Source: Burkholderia sp. Ac-20365 (lineage in GTDB: Bacteria; Pseudomonadota; Gammaproteobacteria; Burkholderiales; Burkholderiaceae). From it: a DNA stretch of 64,000 nucleotides. The stretch covers positions 1 to 64,000 of the forward strand of contig NZ_JAAGPI010000040.1 in the NCBI RefSeq assembly GCF_017104715.1. The letters are read 5' to 3'. Numbering within the stretch: position 1 is the stretch's first letter; the number at the start of each line of letters is the position of its first letter. Below, in pieces: positions 8,469-17,033 of the stretch. A program made the translations under genes and the position numbers. Under the pieces are notes generated by a model. That model did no database searches. It saw only the letters and a program-made list of their open reading frames with translations, and was not told where the DNA came from.

Positions 8469-8697
8469 GGTCGGTCGTGTTGACGTTTGTTTTCGCGGAG
8501 ACGGGAAATATCCCACACTTCGCCGCGATAAACACGCCCCACCACGCCCAAACACATCCAATTCCATCGAACGAGTTCGTCGGCAAACGCGTACGTCAAA
8601 CAGTCACCCGCGCTCTACGATCACTTTCATTCGCTACGCAGTATCGCGAACGACACACCACGCGAAACACGACTTTCTCCCATTCCAGAGGACACAC

Positions 8698-9372
8698 ATG
8701 AAGTTCTATTTCCATCCGTCGCCGAACCCGCTCAAGGTCGCCCTGCTGATCGAAGAACTGGGCCTGCCGTATGAACTGATCGCCGTCGATACCTTCAAGG
8801 GCGAGCAGCACACGCCCGAGTTTCGCGCGATCAACCCGAACGCCAAGGTTCCCGCCATCGTCGACGGCAATGTGACCGTATTCGACTCGCAAGCCATCCT
8901 GCTGCATCTCGCGGCCAGGCACGAGCGCTTCGTGGCCCGCAACGCCGCCGATCACGGCGCGATGCTGTCATGGCTGATGTTTATCGGCACGGGCCTGTCG
9001 CCGTTCTCAGGTCAGGCCGTGCACTTCCTGCACCACGCACCCGAAGCGATCGCGTATGCGCGCAACCGCTATCTGAAGGAAGTGGAGCGCCACTATCGCG
9101 TGCTCGATGAGCGTCTTGCCGTGTCGAAGTACCTCGCTGGCGACGAATACACCATCGCCGATATCGCGCTGTGGGGCTGGGCCAATTTTGCGGGCTATAT
9201 CCTCGGCGAAAAGGGATTGAGCGACTATCCGCACGTCAAGCGTGTCGTCGATGAAATTTCGGCGCGTCCCGCAGCGGTCCGCGCGCAGGCACTGAAGGAA
9301 AAGCTGACGCTGAAGGCCGATTTCGACGAAGAAACGCGCCGCGCGCTGTTCCCGCAAAACGCTGCGCTGTGA
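8698..9372 (+). CDS. Glutathione S-transferase
   Basis: A 224-residue cytosolic GST of the Ure2p/YfcG-like group. The thioredoxin-like N-terminal domain (residues 1-80) has SPNPLKVALLIEELGLPYE, KVPAIVDG with the cis-proline, and FDSQAILLHLA for glutathione gamma-glutamyl binding; the helical C-terminal domain carries the N-capping motif YTIADIALWGW. It could conjugate electrophiles or reduce disulfides. The ATG at 8698 follows AGAGGACACAC; the frame opens far upstream but without family sequence. It is followed by a strong hairpin at 9400-9428 and diverges from the PhzF-like gene. Confidence 0.9.
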   Translation: MKFYFHPSPNPLKVALLIEELGLPYELIAVDTFKGEQHTPEFRAINPNAKVPAIVDGNVTVFDSQAILLHLAARHERFVARNAADHGAMLSWLMFIGTGLSPFSGQAVHFLHHAPEAIAYARNRYLKEVERHYRVLDERLAVSKYLAGDEYTIADIALWGWANFAGYILGEKGLSDYPHVKRVVDEISARPAAVRAQALKEKLTLKADFDEETRRALFPQNAAL

Positions 9373-9399
9373 AGCGTTGATGCTGTAATGCTGTGAAAG

Positions 9400-9428
9400 G
9401 GCGCAACGCATTCCGGATGCGTTGCGCC
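9400..9428. terminator. Hairpin terminator after the GST gene
   Basis: GGCGCAACGCAT and ATGCGTTGCGCC form a perfect 12-bp stem with a 5-base loop, 27 bases after the GST stop. No long T run follows, so it may work with Rho or as an RNA 3'-end stabiliser. Confidence 0.6.
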
Positions 9429-9568
9429 TGCTCGTGTTCCGCCAGTCCAGGCGGCAGTCGCGCGAGCCAGCGGTCACGCACCGCCGCGACTGATTACAAT
9501 CGAACGCTGCGCACCTTTCAACCGTTCATCGCGGAAAGGTTTGCCGCCGATTCACTTGACACGAAGCC

Positions 9569-10510
9569 ATGAACTCAGACGATCTCGAACTGTTCGCGCG
9601 CGTCGCGAAAACGGGCAGCATCTCACGCACCGCCATGGACCTCGGCGCCAATCAGTCGACCGTCAGCCGGCGCATCGGCATGCTGGAGGCTGAGCTGGGC
9701 GTGCGTCTGTTTCGCCGCAGCGGGCGCGGCGTGTGGCTGACCGAGCGCGGCGAGCAGCTGCTCGGCTATGCGCTCGCGATGGAAAAAACCCTCGACGAAG
9801 CCCGCATCGCGATGCAGGACAGCGGCAAGCGCGGTCCCGCGACGCTGTCGATCGCCGCGCAGCCGACGATTGCGCGCATCATGTTCGGCCGTCTCGGGCA
9901 TCGGCTGAAAGCGCGCTATCCGGACACGCGGGTTCGCTTCGTCGAAGGACTGGCGACGCATATCCTCGGCTGGCTCAACGACGGCGAGGTCGATCTCGCG
10001 CTCATGTACGTGCCCGAGCATCCTGGCGCGAGCCAGTTCGACACCTTGCTGTCCGAACAGGTGTGCCTCGTGACGCCCGCGGCATCGAACGTGCCGGACG
10101 GGCCGTTCGCCGTGAGCGGCCTGGGCAGCATTCCGTTGATCCTGCCGAGTACGCATCACGGCCTGCGCGTGCTGGTGGAATCGCTGGCGGCGCGGCATGG
10201 GTTCACGCCGAATATCGCGCTCGAATGCGATGGCTCGATTTCGATCACGAAGCGGCTTGTGATCGAGCGGTGCGGCGCGACTGTGTTGCCGGCGGCCGCC
10301 GTGGTCGAAGAGGTCGCGTCGGGGCGTGTGAAGTGCTTTCCGCTGACCGACCCCGTCGTGCAGCGCGAAGTCGCGATTGCGTGGCCGCAGAATCGCGTGA
10401 TGCCGGAAGGCGTCTGGAACGTCGCGCAGATGGTTCGCGAACTCGCCGCCGATCTGGTCGGCGACGGCAGCTGGCCGGGCACGACATTGCACGCGCCGGC
10501 CAATACCTGA
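9569..10510 (+). CDS. LysR-family transcriptional regulator
   Basis: A 313-residue regulator. The winged helix-turn-helix is at residues 1-60 (LELFARVAKTGSISRTAMDLGANQSTVSRRIGMLEAELGVRLFRR) and a LysR substrate-binding domain runs from about residue 90 to 295. It ends 27 bases before the stop of the convergent aldehyde dehydrogenase gene. Its target may be that MFS/ThDP/dehydrogenase operon or the upstream glutathione transferase; the convergent layout does not settle this. Effector unknown. Confidence 0.88.
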   Translation: MNSDDLELFARVAKTGSISRTAMDLGANQSTVSRRIGMLEAELGVRLFRRSGRGVWLTERGEQLLGYALAMEKTLDEARIAMQDSGKRGPATLSIAAQPTIARIMFGRLGHRLKARYPDTRVRFVEGLATHILGWLNDGEVDLALMYVPEHPGASQFDTLLSEQVCLVTPAASNVPDGPFAVSGLGSIPLILPSTHHGLRVLVESLAARHGFTPNIALECDGSISITKRLVIERCGATVLPAAAVVEEVASGRVKCFPLTDPVVQREVAIAWPQNRVMPEGVWNVAQMVRELAADLVGDGSWPGTTLHAPANT

Positions 10511-10516
10511 ACCAAA

Positions 10517-10530
10517 GGCGCGCAGGCGCC
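10517..10530. terminator. Small convergent hairpin
   Basis: GGCGC and GCGCC around GCAG lie in the 27-base gap between the convergent LysR and aldehyde dehydrogenase genes, flanked by AAA on one side and CTT on the other. A short bidirectional terminator is possible. Confidence 0.35.
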
Positions 10531-10537
10531 CTTCCTG

Positions 10538-12124
10538 TTACGCCTGGTCGCGCACCAGCTGACCGTCGACGAGTCTCCAGATCCCGCGCGGATTGTCCGA
10601 CTGCAGCGATTCGGGCAGCAGCGTATCCGGCACGGCCTGGTAGCAGACGGGCCGCAGGAAACGATCGATTGCCGATGCGCCAACTGATGTCGTGCGGCTA
10701 TCCGATGTCGACGGGAATGGCCCGCCATGCACCATCGCGTAGCTGACCTCGACACCCGTCGGGAAGCCGTTGAACAACACGCGGCCCGCCTTGCGTTCTA
10801 GCGTCGGCAGCAGCTTGCGCGCGAGCGCGTGATCGTCGTCATCGAGTTGAACGGTCGCCGTCAACTGGCCCGACACGCGTCGCAGCACGCGATGCAACTC
10901 GTCGATATCGCGGCACGCAATGACGAGCGAACTCGGCCCGAACACTTCGTCTTCCAGCGATTCATCCGCGAGGAAGCTTTCCGCGTCCGTGCGCAGCAGC
11001 GCGGCAACGGCCTCGTATGCGCCGCTCGCTGCCTTGCCCGACGCGAGCTTCGTCACGGCGCCTTGCTTCGATAGACGCTCGACACCACGGCAATACGCAC
11101 CATGAATGCCCGGCGACAGCATCGTCGTTGCAGGCTTCGCACTGAGCGCGTCCACAGCCGCTGCGCAGAACGCATCGAGCGCGGGGCCTTCGATGGCAAG
11201 CACGAGACCCGGGTTCGTGCAGAACTGTCCCGCGCCGAGTGTGAGTGAATCGACGAAATCACGCGCAATCGTCGCGCCGCGCGAAGCGAGCGCAGCAGGC
11301 AGAAGCACGACGGGATTGATGCTGCTCATTTCCGCGTAGACGGGAATCGGCTCGCGCCGATTCTGCGCGATCCGTTGCAGCGCGAGACCGCCTTGTCGCG
11401 AGCCCGTGAAGCCGACTGCCTGAATCGCAGGATGACGCACCAGCGCTTCGCCGATCGCGATGCCATCGCCCAGCACCATCGAGAACACGCCTTCGGGCAT
11501 ACCTGTGTCGCGAGTGGCCTTCGCAATGGCACGCGCAACCAGTTCCGATGTGCCGAGATGCGACGGATGCGCCTTCACCACAACGGGACAGCCGGCCGCC
11601 AGCGCCGAAGCCGTATCGCCGCCCGCCACTGAAAACGCCAGCGGAAAATTACTCGCGCCGAACACCGCAACAGGACCCAGCCCGATGCGCCGCAGTCGCA
11701 GATCGGGACGCGGCAGCGGCGTGCGTTGCGGTTGAGCCGTATCGATCACCGCGCCGTGCCAGCGGCCATCACGCACGAGACTCGCGAACAGCTTCAGTTG
11801 ACCGACGGTGCGCATGCGCTCGCCTTCCAGACGCGGCATCGGCAGGCCTGTTTCCAGGTGTGCGCGCTCCGTCAGCGCGGCGCCGAGATCGACGATCGCT
11901 TGCGCGATGGCATCGAGAAATTGCGCGCGCTGTTCGTCGGGCAATTGCCGATACGCATCGAATGCTTCTTCCGCCAGCGTGCAGGCGCGCTCGACGTCAT
12001 CACCCGTTGCCGCGCCGAACGCTGGCTCGAGGCGCTCGCCGGAAGCCGCCGCAATCGCATACACATCGCCGCCACGCGCCTTGAAAGCCTGCTGGCCGAT
12101 GATCAGTTCACCACGAATGTCCAT
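10538..12124 (-). CDS. 2,5-dioxovalerate (alpha-ketoglutarate semialdehyde) dehydrogenase-type ALDH
   Basis: A 528-residue aldehyde dehydrogenase. Catalytic residues are visible as Asn159 (GASNFPLAF), Glu265 (YAEMSSINPV) and Cys302 (GAGQFCTNPG). The EMSSINPV and GQFCTNPG forms are those of alpha-ketoglutarate semialdehyde dehydrogenases, which oxidise the C5 semialdehyde to 2-oxoglutarate at the end of pentonate, hexarate and hydroxyproline pathways. The start at 12124 is 8 bases past the stop of the ThDP enzyme gene; the frame is open for another 216 codons upstream, but there it only shadows the neighbour. It is the last gene of the operon and would oxidise the aldehyde made by the ThDP decarboxylase or a related semialdehyde. 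Confidence 0.88.
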   Translation of the reverse strand: MDIRGELIIGQQAFKARGGDVYAIAAASGERLEPAFGAATGDDVERACTLAEEAFDAYRQLPDEQRAQFLDAIAQAIVDLGAALTERAHLETGLPMPRLEGERMRTVGQLKLFASLVRDGRWHGAVIDTAQPQRTPLPRPDLRLRRIGLGPVAVFGASNFPLAFSVAGGDTASALAAGCPVVVKAHPSHLGTSELVARAIAKATRDTGMPEGVFSMVLGDGIAIGEALVRHPAIQAVGFTGSRQGGLALQRIAQNRREPIPVYAEMSSINPVVLLPAALASRGATIARDFVDSLTLGAGQFCTNPGLVLAIEGPALDAFCAAAVDALSAKPATTMLSPGIHGAYCRGVERLSKQGAVTKLASGKAASGAYEAVAALLRTDAESFLADESLEDEVFGPSSLVIACRDIDELHRVLRRVSGQLTATVQLDDDDHALARKLLPTLERKAGRVLFNGFPTGVEVSYAMVHGGPFPSTSDSRTTSVGASAIDRFLRPVCYQAVPDTLLPESLQSDNPRGIWRLVDGQLVRDQA

Positions 12125-12132
12125 CGTCGGCC

Positions 12133-13797
12133 TCACGCTGCGTTCAAACGGTTGGTCGGCGTGATCTGGCGCGGATCGGTGACGAGTTCGATCAGTGCCG
12201 CAACGCCCGCCTTCTGCGCGCGCTCGAATGCAGCGGCGAAATCTTCCGTGCGTTCGACGCGTTCCGCGTGCGCGCCGAACGACTTCGCGAACGCGATGAA
12301 ATCGGGATTCGCAAGGCGTGTTGCCGACACGCGGCCCGGATACTCGCGCTCCTGATGCATGCGGATCGTGCCAAGCATGCCGTTGTTCACGACGATCACG
12401 ATGAGCGGCGCATTGAACTGCAAGGCCGTCGCCAGTTCCTGCGGATACATCATGAAGCAGCCGTCGCCCGCAAAGCAGACCACACTGCGCTTCGGATCCC
12501 GCAGCGACGCGGCGATCGCGGCGGGAAAGCCGTAACCCATTGCACCGTTGGTCGGCGCGAGTTCGGTAGCAGGCTTGCGGTAGCGATAGAAACGATGCAC
12601 CCAGACCGTGTAGTTGCCCGCGCCGTTCGTGATGACAGCATCTTCGGGCAGCACTTCGCTCAGGTGACCGACGACCTGCGCGAGATCCACGCCCTCGATT
12701 TCCGCCGACGGTGCGGGCGGCGTCGAATGCGCGACGTAGTCGGCGCGTGCGTCCGCGGTCCACTGTTGCCACGCTTGCGAGGCAACCGGCTCGATACCGT
12801 CGAGCGCCAGCGCGAATTCGCGCAGACCGGCGTTGATCGGCAGACGCGCCTGATACACGCGGCCGAGTTCCTGCGGATCGGGATGCACGTGGACCATCGT
12901 CTGCTTCGGCGTCGGGCTTTCGAACACCGTATAGCCCGACGATGTCGTCTCCGCGAGCCGCGAGCCGACGACGATCACCAGATCGGCAGTACGGGCACGT
13001 TCAGCAAGCTTCGGCGACACGCCGAGCCCCAGTTGACCGACGTAATGCGGATCGCGGTTATCGAACAGATCCTGACGGCGGAACGAGGCCGCCACCGGCA
13101 GGTTGTTCGCAACGACGAAGCGCTTGAACGCGTCTGTCGCTTCAGCGTCCCAACCCGTGCCGCCGATCACAACCAGCGGACGCGATGCCTGCTCCAGCAG
13201 CCCGCGCAATTCGCCGAGCGCAGCCGCCGTCGGCGCTGCCTGCACGACACGCGCCGCAGGCGCATCGGCGACGGTTGCCGAACCGAACAGCACATCTTCA
13301 GGCAGCGCGATCACGACAGGACCCGGACGGCCCGACATCGCGATGCTGAACGCCTTCGCGATGATCTCGGGAATGCGCTCGATGCTGTCGATCTCCGTTA
13401 CCCACTTCGCGATGCCGCCGAACATCTGCTGATAATCGACTTCCTGAAACGCGCCGCGTCCGATGAAATTCTGTTCGACCTGGCCGATGAAGAGAATCAT
13501 CGGCGTCGAGTCTTCGCTTGCGGTGTGCACGCCGTTGGCCGCATGCGTGGCGCCCGGTCCGCGCGTCACGAAGCAGATGCCGGGACGGCCCGTCAGCTTG
13601 CCGTACGCATCGGCCATGTTCGATGCCGCGCCTTCGTGACGCGTCGTGATGGTGCGGATGCCGTGTGCGTCGTGCAGCGCGTCGAGAACGGCGAGATAGC
13701 TTTCGCCCGGCACGCAGTAGACGGTATCGACGTGATTGCTGGCCAGTGCATCGACGAGGATGCGGCCGCCGTGGCGCGGCTGTGCAAGATCAGACAT
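12133..13797 (-). CDS. Thiamine-diphosphate-dependent enzyme (acetolactate synthase/benzoylformate decarboxylase-like)
   Basis: A 554-residue ThDP enzyme with the three usual domains. The N-terminal pyrimidine domain has VYCVPGESYLAVLDAL and the activating Glu in TRHEGAASNMADAYG; the C-terminal ThDP motif begins GDGCFMMYPQEL and ends VNNGMLG. Such enzymes decarboxylate 2-oxo acids or carboligate them. With an aldehyde dehydrogenase downstream, a 2-oxo acid to aldehyde step is the simplest reading, but an acetolactate-synthase-like reaction is possible. The ATG at 13797 is preferred over the TTG at 13804-13806 because GGAG lies 10 bases upstream; it overlaps the end of the MFS gene by 8 bases, indicating coupling. 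Confidence 0.87.
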   Translation of the reverse strand: MSDLAQPRHGGRILVDALASNHVDTVYCVPGESYLAVLDALHDAHGIRTITTRHEGAASNMADAYGKLTGRPGICFVTRGPGATHAANGVHTASEDSTPMILFIGQVEQNFIGRGAFQEVDYQQMFGGIAKWVTEIDSIERIPEIIAKAFSIAMSGRPGPVVIALPEDVLFGSATVADAPAARVVQAAPTAAALGELRGLLEQASRPLVVIGGTGWDAEATDAFKRFVVANNLPVAASFRRQDLFDNRDPHYVGQLGLGVSPKLAERARTADLVIVVGSRLAETTSSGYTVFESPTPKQTMVHVHPDPQELGRVYQARLPINAGLREFALALDGIEPVASQAWQQWTADARADYVAHSTPPAPSAEIEGVDLAQVVGHLSEVLPEDAVITNGAGNYTVWVHRFYRYRKPATELAPTNGAMGYGFPAAIAASLRDPKRSVVCFAGDGCFMMYPQELATALQFNAPLIVIVVNNGMLGTIRMHQEREYPGRVSATRLANPDFIAFAKSFGAHAERVERTEDFAAAFERAQKAGVAALIELVTDPRQITPTNRLNAA

Positions 13798-15031
13798 GAG
13801 ATTCAAGCTCCATATTGCGGGTTTCCGGAAGGAACACGGCGACGATCAGAACGAGTACGTACGACAACGCAGCCCACACGCCGATCGATTTCGCGAGGCC
13901 CAGCGAAGCGCTCGTGATGCCGACGGCTGCCGGCACGAGCGAGCCGATGCCGCGCCCGAAGTTGTACGAGAACCCGCCCGCCGACGCGCGGATCTCCGCG
14001 GGGAAAAGTTCGGTGAAACAGGCGCCCATGCCCGAGACGATGCCCGACTGGAACAGACCGAGCGGAAAGCCGAGGATCAGCAGCGTCGACATCGGCAGTT
14101 GCAGCCGCGTGTAGGCGAGCACCGTAAGCGCCGCGCCGAGTGCGGACAGCGCGAAGGTCCAGCGCCGTCCGATCGCGTCGCTCAGATACGCCATGCCGAT
14201 GTAGCCGCAGAACGAACCGAAGATGTTGACGCCGAGATAGAGCGTGGTGAGATTGACCGTCAGGCTCTGCGTTTCGCGCAGATACGTGACGAGCCACGTG
14301 AGAATCGTGTAGTTGCCGCCGAGCGCGCCCGCCGCCATCAGCGACGCGAGCAGCGTGCGCGACAGCACGTTAGGCGCGAAAATGCGCGCGAACGTGCCGA
14401 ACGAATTGCTGTTCTTGCGATACGTTGCAGCCGACTGGAACGCTTCCGATTCATCGATGTTCCGGCGCATCCACAGCACGAGCAGCCCCGGCAGCAGACC
14501 GATCAGGAACAGCACGCGCCACGCCATATGCTCGGGCAGCACGCCAAACAGGCCCCAGTACGCCAGCGCCGCGAGCGCATAGCCTACGGGCCAGCCGCTT
14601 TGCACCGTGCCCACAGCGCGGCCGCGAATGCGCTTGTCGACGACTTCGCCGATCAGGATCGCGCCCGCCGCCCATTCGCCGCCAAAGCCGAGCCCTTGCA
14701 GGCTGCGCGTGATGAGCAGTTCATGGAAGCTGTTGGTGAACGCGGAAAGACCCGTGAACAGCGAGAACCAGAGAATAGCGAGCTTGAGCACCGCAACGCG
14801 ACCGATCCGGTCAGCCAGCACGCCCGCGATCACCCCGCCAATCGCCGATGAAACCAATGCCGATGTGCCGATCACGCCCGCTTGCGCCTTCGTCATGCTC
14901 CAAGTGGTCAACAACGTGGGAATGACGAACGCGAAGAACTGCACGTCCATTGCATCGAGAACCCAGCCGAGAAAACACGCCCAGAAGGTGCGGCGCTGGG
15001 CGGGCGCCATGGTGCTGTACCACGGTTGCAT
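13790..15031 (-). CDS. MFS transporter (sialate/lactate-like symporter family)
   Basis: A 413-residue, twelve-segment carrier. The opening RRTFWACFLGWVLDAMDVQFFAF with an intramembrane Asp pair and the loop ADRIGRVAVLK match the NanT/JenT-type and aromatic-acid proton symporters. The start at 15031 is used because GGAGATAGACCGC precedes it; an ATG 15 bases upstream and a long open lead lack a good ribosome site. It is the first gene of the operon with the ThDP enzyme and 2,5-dioxovalerate-type dehydrogenase, so it likely takes up a hydroxy or oxo acid. A perfect 7-5-7 inverted repeat 127 bases upstream is a candidate operator. Confidence 0.87.
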   Translation of the reverse strand: MQPWYSTMAPAQRRTFWACFLGWVLDAMDVQFFAFVIPTLLTTWSMTKAQAGVIGTSALVSSAIGGVIAGVLADRIGRVAVLKLAILWFSLFTGLSAFTNSFHELLITRSLQGLGFGGEWAAGAILIGEVVDKRIRGRAVGTVQSGWPVGYALAALAYWGLFGVLPEHMAWRVLFLIGLLPGLLVLWMRRNIDESEAFQSAATYRKNSNSFGTFARIFAPNVLSRTLLASLMAAGALGGNYTILTWLVTYLRETQSLTVNLTTLYLGVNIFGSFCGYIGMAYLSDAIGRRWTFALSALGAALTVLAYTRLQLPMSTLLILGFPLGLFQSGIVSGMGACFTELFPAEIRASAGGFSYNFGRGIGSLVPAAVGITSASLGLAKSIGVWAALSYVLVLIVAVFLPETRNMELESHV

Positions 15032-15157
15032 GCGGTCTATCTCCATCAGGCAGAGGGCCTGTCGTTGTTGTCGCTTTGGTTCTTGTCGGTGTGCCGTCGC
15101 GGCCGCAGCCACGCCGGGCACGCGAACTGACGTCAACGGATTATGCGGTTGGCGTCG

Positions 15158-15176
15158 TGCCTGCTCATTGCAGGCA
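15158..15176. promoter_or_regulatory. Candidate operator of the MFS/ThDP/ALDH operon
   Basis: TGCCTGC and GCAGGCA form perfect 7-bp arms around TCATT. The position 127 bases before the MFS start and the symmetry suggest a dimeric regulator site. Which regulator binds is unknown. Confidence 0.4.
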
Positions 15177-15248
15177 GTGCATACCAGCTATGCTTCTCGT
15201 GGCGGGAAACGCGCTGAGCGCGCGTGCGGCGGGGGGTTAAGCGTGGGA

Positions 15249-15276
15249 ATCGGCGGGAAACTGCGTCCCCGCCGAT
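15249..15276 (-). terminator. Hairpin after the chemoreceptor gene
   Basis: ATCGGCGGG and CCCGCCGAT form a 9-bp stem with a 10-base loop, about 70 bases after the chemoreceptor stop on the minus strand. There is no U tract. Confidence 0.45.
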
Positions 15277-15346
15277 GAAGCGCGATGAAGGACGGCAGCA
15301 GATACCGTCCGGCGCTGTGTGGGCAGCGTTCGCAGCCGCCCGAGAA

Positions 15347-16909
15347 TCAGGCGTGAGCCGCCGGCTTGACCCGGAAAATCGACACCACGTCGCTGAGTCC
15401 GCGTGCCTGATGCGCCATCGATTGCGCGGCCGCCGAAGCCTGTTCGACGAGCGCCGCATTCTGCTGCGTGACCTGATCCATCTGGTTCACGGCCGTGTTG
15501 ACCTGGCCGATACCCGTGCTTTGCTCGTCCGACGCCGACGAGATTTCCTGCAGGATGTCGTTCACGCGTGCGACGTCGCGAATGATCGTGTCGATGGTGC
15601 CGCCCGCGTCGCGCACGAGCGTCGCGCCCGTGTCGATGCGCGAGGTCGCTTCGCCGATCAGCCCGCGAATCTCGCCCGCGGCCGTCGCAACCCGCTGCGC
15701 GAGCGTGCGGACTTCCGAGGCGACCACCGCGAACCCGCGCCCCTGATCGCCTGCGCGCGCCGCTTCGACCGCTGCATTGAGCGCGAGAATATTGGTCTGG
15801 AACGCGATGCTTTCGATCGTGCCGATGATCTCGTTCATGCGCGACGAACTCGTCGATATCTCCTGCATCGTCTCGACCACGCGGCCTACCACTTCGCCGC
15901 CGCGCTGCGCCGTGTCCGATGCCGTGCCTGCAAGCTCAGTAGCGCGCTTCGCGTTGTCGGCGTTCTGTCGCACGGTGGCCGTCAGCTGCTCCATGCTGGA
16001 CGCCGTCTCTTCGAGCGATGCGGCCTGCTCTTCCGTGCGTTGCGACAGATCCGTATTGCCCGCCGCGATTTCCTGCGCGGCCGTATCGATGGCGCTTGCG
16101 CTCTCCCTGACCGTGCCGATCATGTCGACGAGTTTCAGCTGCATCGATTGAAGGCCGTTCATCAACTGGCCCATTTCGTCGTGCGAGCGGACTTCGACGC
16201 GCGCGGTCAGATCACCGCTTGCGATGGCCCTGAAGTGCGTGAGCGCTTCCTGCAAGGGTCCGCCGATAGCGCGTTGCAGCGAACGCCACGCGAGCGCGGC
16301 GGCAACAAGCGCAAGGCCGACGCCCGCAACGGCAATCGTGACGAACCACTGGAAACGGGTTTGCGCGCGCTCGTAGGTCTCGACGGCGGCGGAAGCCTGC
16401 TTTTTCTGCAGGGCATCGATGCCGCCCGTCACGTCCTGATACAGCGCCGACGACGTGTTCTGCACGGCGCTCTTGATGGCCGCCGCATCGTGCGTCGAGA
16501 TTGCCTGGAAGATCGGCTCGTAGCCCGTCGTGACGAGGCTCTGGAGCTTGCCGTTCAGCTCGTTTGCCTCGCTGGCTTCCGATGCATCGGCGTAAGCCAG
16601 CTGGCGATACGCTTCCCACGCCTTGTGCGATTTCTCCAGCTGGTCGCGTGCGTTTTGCGTGAACTTCGGCAGGTCGGGGTTATCGGGGTCCAACGCGATG
16701 CGGAACAGCCAGAGCCGCGATCTTGCCAGCGCGACGCTCGCTTCACTGAGTCGTGTGGATGAAGCAAGCTGATCGGTGTACAGGCTCTTGAGATCGCCGT
16801 TCGTCATGTTGACGCCGACGATACCCATTGCGCCTCCCGCTATCAGGAGAACGCCGAGAAAGCTCATCGCCAGCGCAAGGCGGGCGCGGATTGTGATTTT
16901 TTCGAACAT
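15347..16909 (-). CDS. Methyl-accepting chemotaxis protein (Tar-like, four-helix-bundle sensor)
   Basis: A 520-residue chemoreceptor. An N-terminal membrane segment (about residues 10-32) leads into a periplasmic helical domain of roughly 155 residues with the 4HB_MCP look, then a second membrane segment (about 188-210), a HAMP linker ending VEVRSHDEMGQLMNGL, and the signalling hairpin with the conserved tip FQTNILALNAAVEAARAGDQ. Methylation-region glutamates (TEEQAASLEETASSMEQL) are present. There is no C-terminal CheR-tethering pentapeptide; it ends FRVKPAAHA. It is monocistronic between two catabolic operons and may sense an acid used by one of them. Confidence 0.92.
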   Translation of the reverse strand: MFEKITIRARLALAMSFLGVLLIAGGAMGIVGVNMTNGDLKSLYTDQLASSTRLSEASVALARSRLWLFRIALDPDNPDLPKFTQNARDQLEKSHKAWEAYRQLAYADASEASEANELNGKLQSLVTTGYEPIFQAISTHDAAAIKSAVQNTSSALYQDVTGGIDALQKKQASAAVETYERAQTRFQWFVTIAVAGVGLALVAAALAWRSLQRAIGGPLQEALTHFRAIASGDLTARVEVRSHDEMGQLMNGLQSMQLKLVDMIGTVRESASAIDTAAQEIAAGNTDLSQRTEEQAASLEETASSMEQLTATVRQNADNAKRATELAGTASDTAQRGGEVVGRVVETMQEISTSSSRMNEIIGTIESIAFQTNILALNAAVEAARAGDQGRGFAVVASEVRTLAQRVATAAGEIRGLIGEATSRIDTGATLVRDAGGTIDTIIRDVARVNDILQEISSASDEQSTGIGQVNTAVNQMDQVTQQNAALVEQASAAAQSMAHQARGLSDVVSIFRVKPAAHA

Positions 16910-17033
16910 GGTGCCAGACAGTCACGTAAGCGTGCAGAAAGGAATCGGCCAGGGCTCCCGCCTGGATGCAGAAGCCCTCACGGACATTACGGCTGACTGT
17001 TCTGGAACTTGAATCGATATTTATGACGAGGGC

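Larger units (their letters stand above)
15032..15346. other. 315-base intergenic region upstream of the MFS operon
   Basis: No convincing coding frame. It holds the promoter of the minus-strand MFS operon, the inverted repeat at 15158-15176, and a hairpin at 15249-15276 close to the chemoreceptor stop. Confidence 0.5.

Noticed and set aside
10538..12772. A 744-residue form of the dioxovalerate-type dehydrogenase
   Set aside because: The first 216 codons overlap the ThDP enzyme gene in another frame and have no family sequence; the ATG at 12124 is the real start.
12268..13917. Plus-strand open frame of 549 codons
   Set aside because: Antisense shadow of the ThDP enzyme gene; no family motif and an Arg-rich composition.
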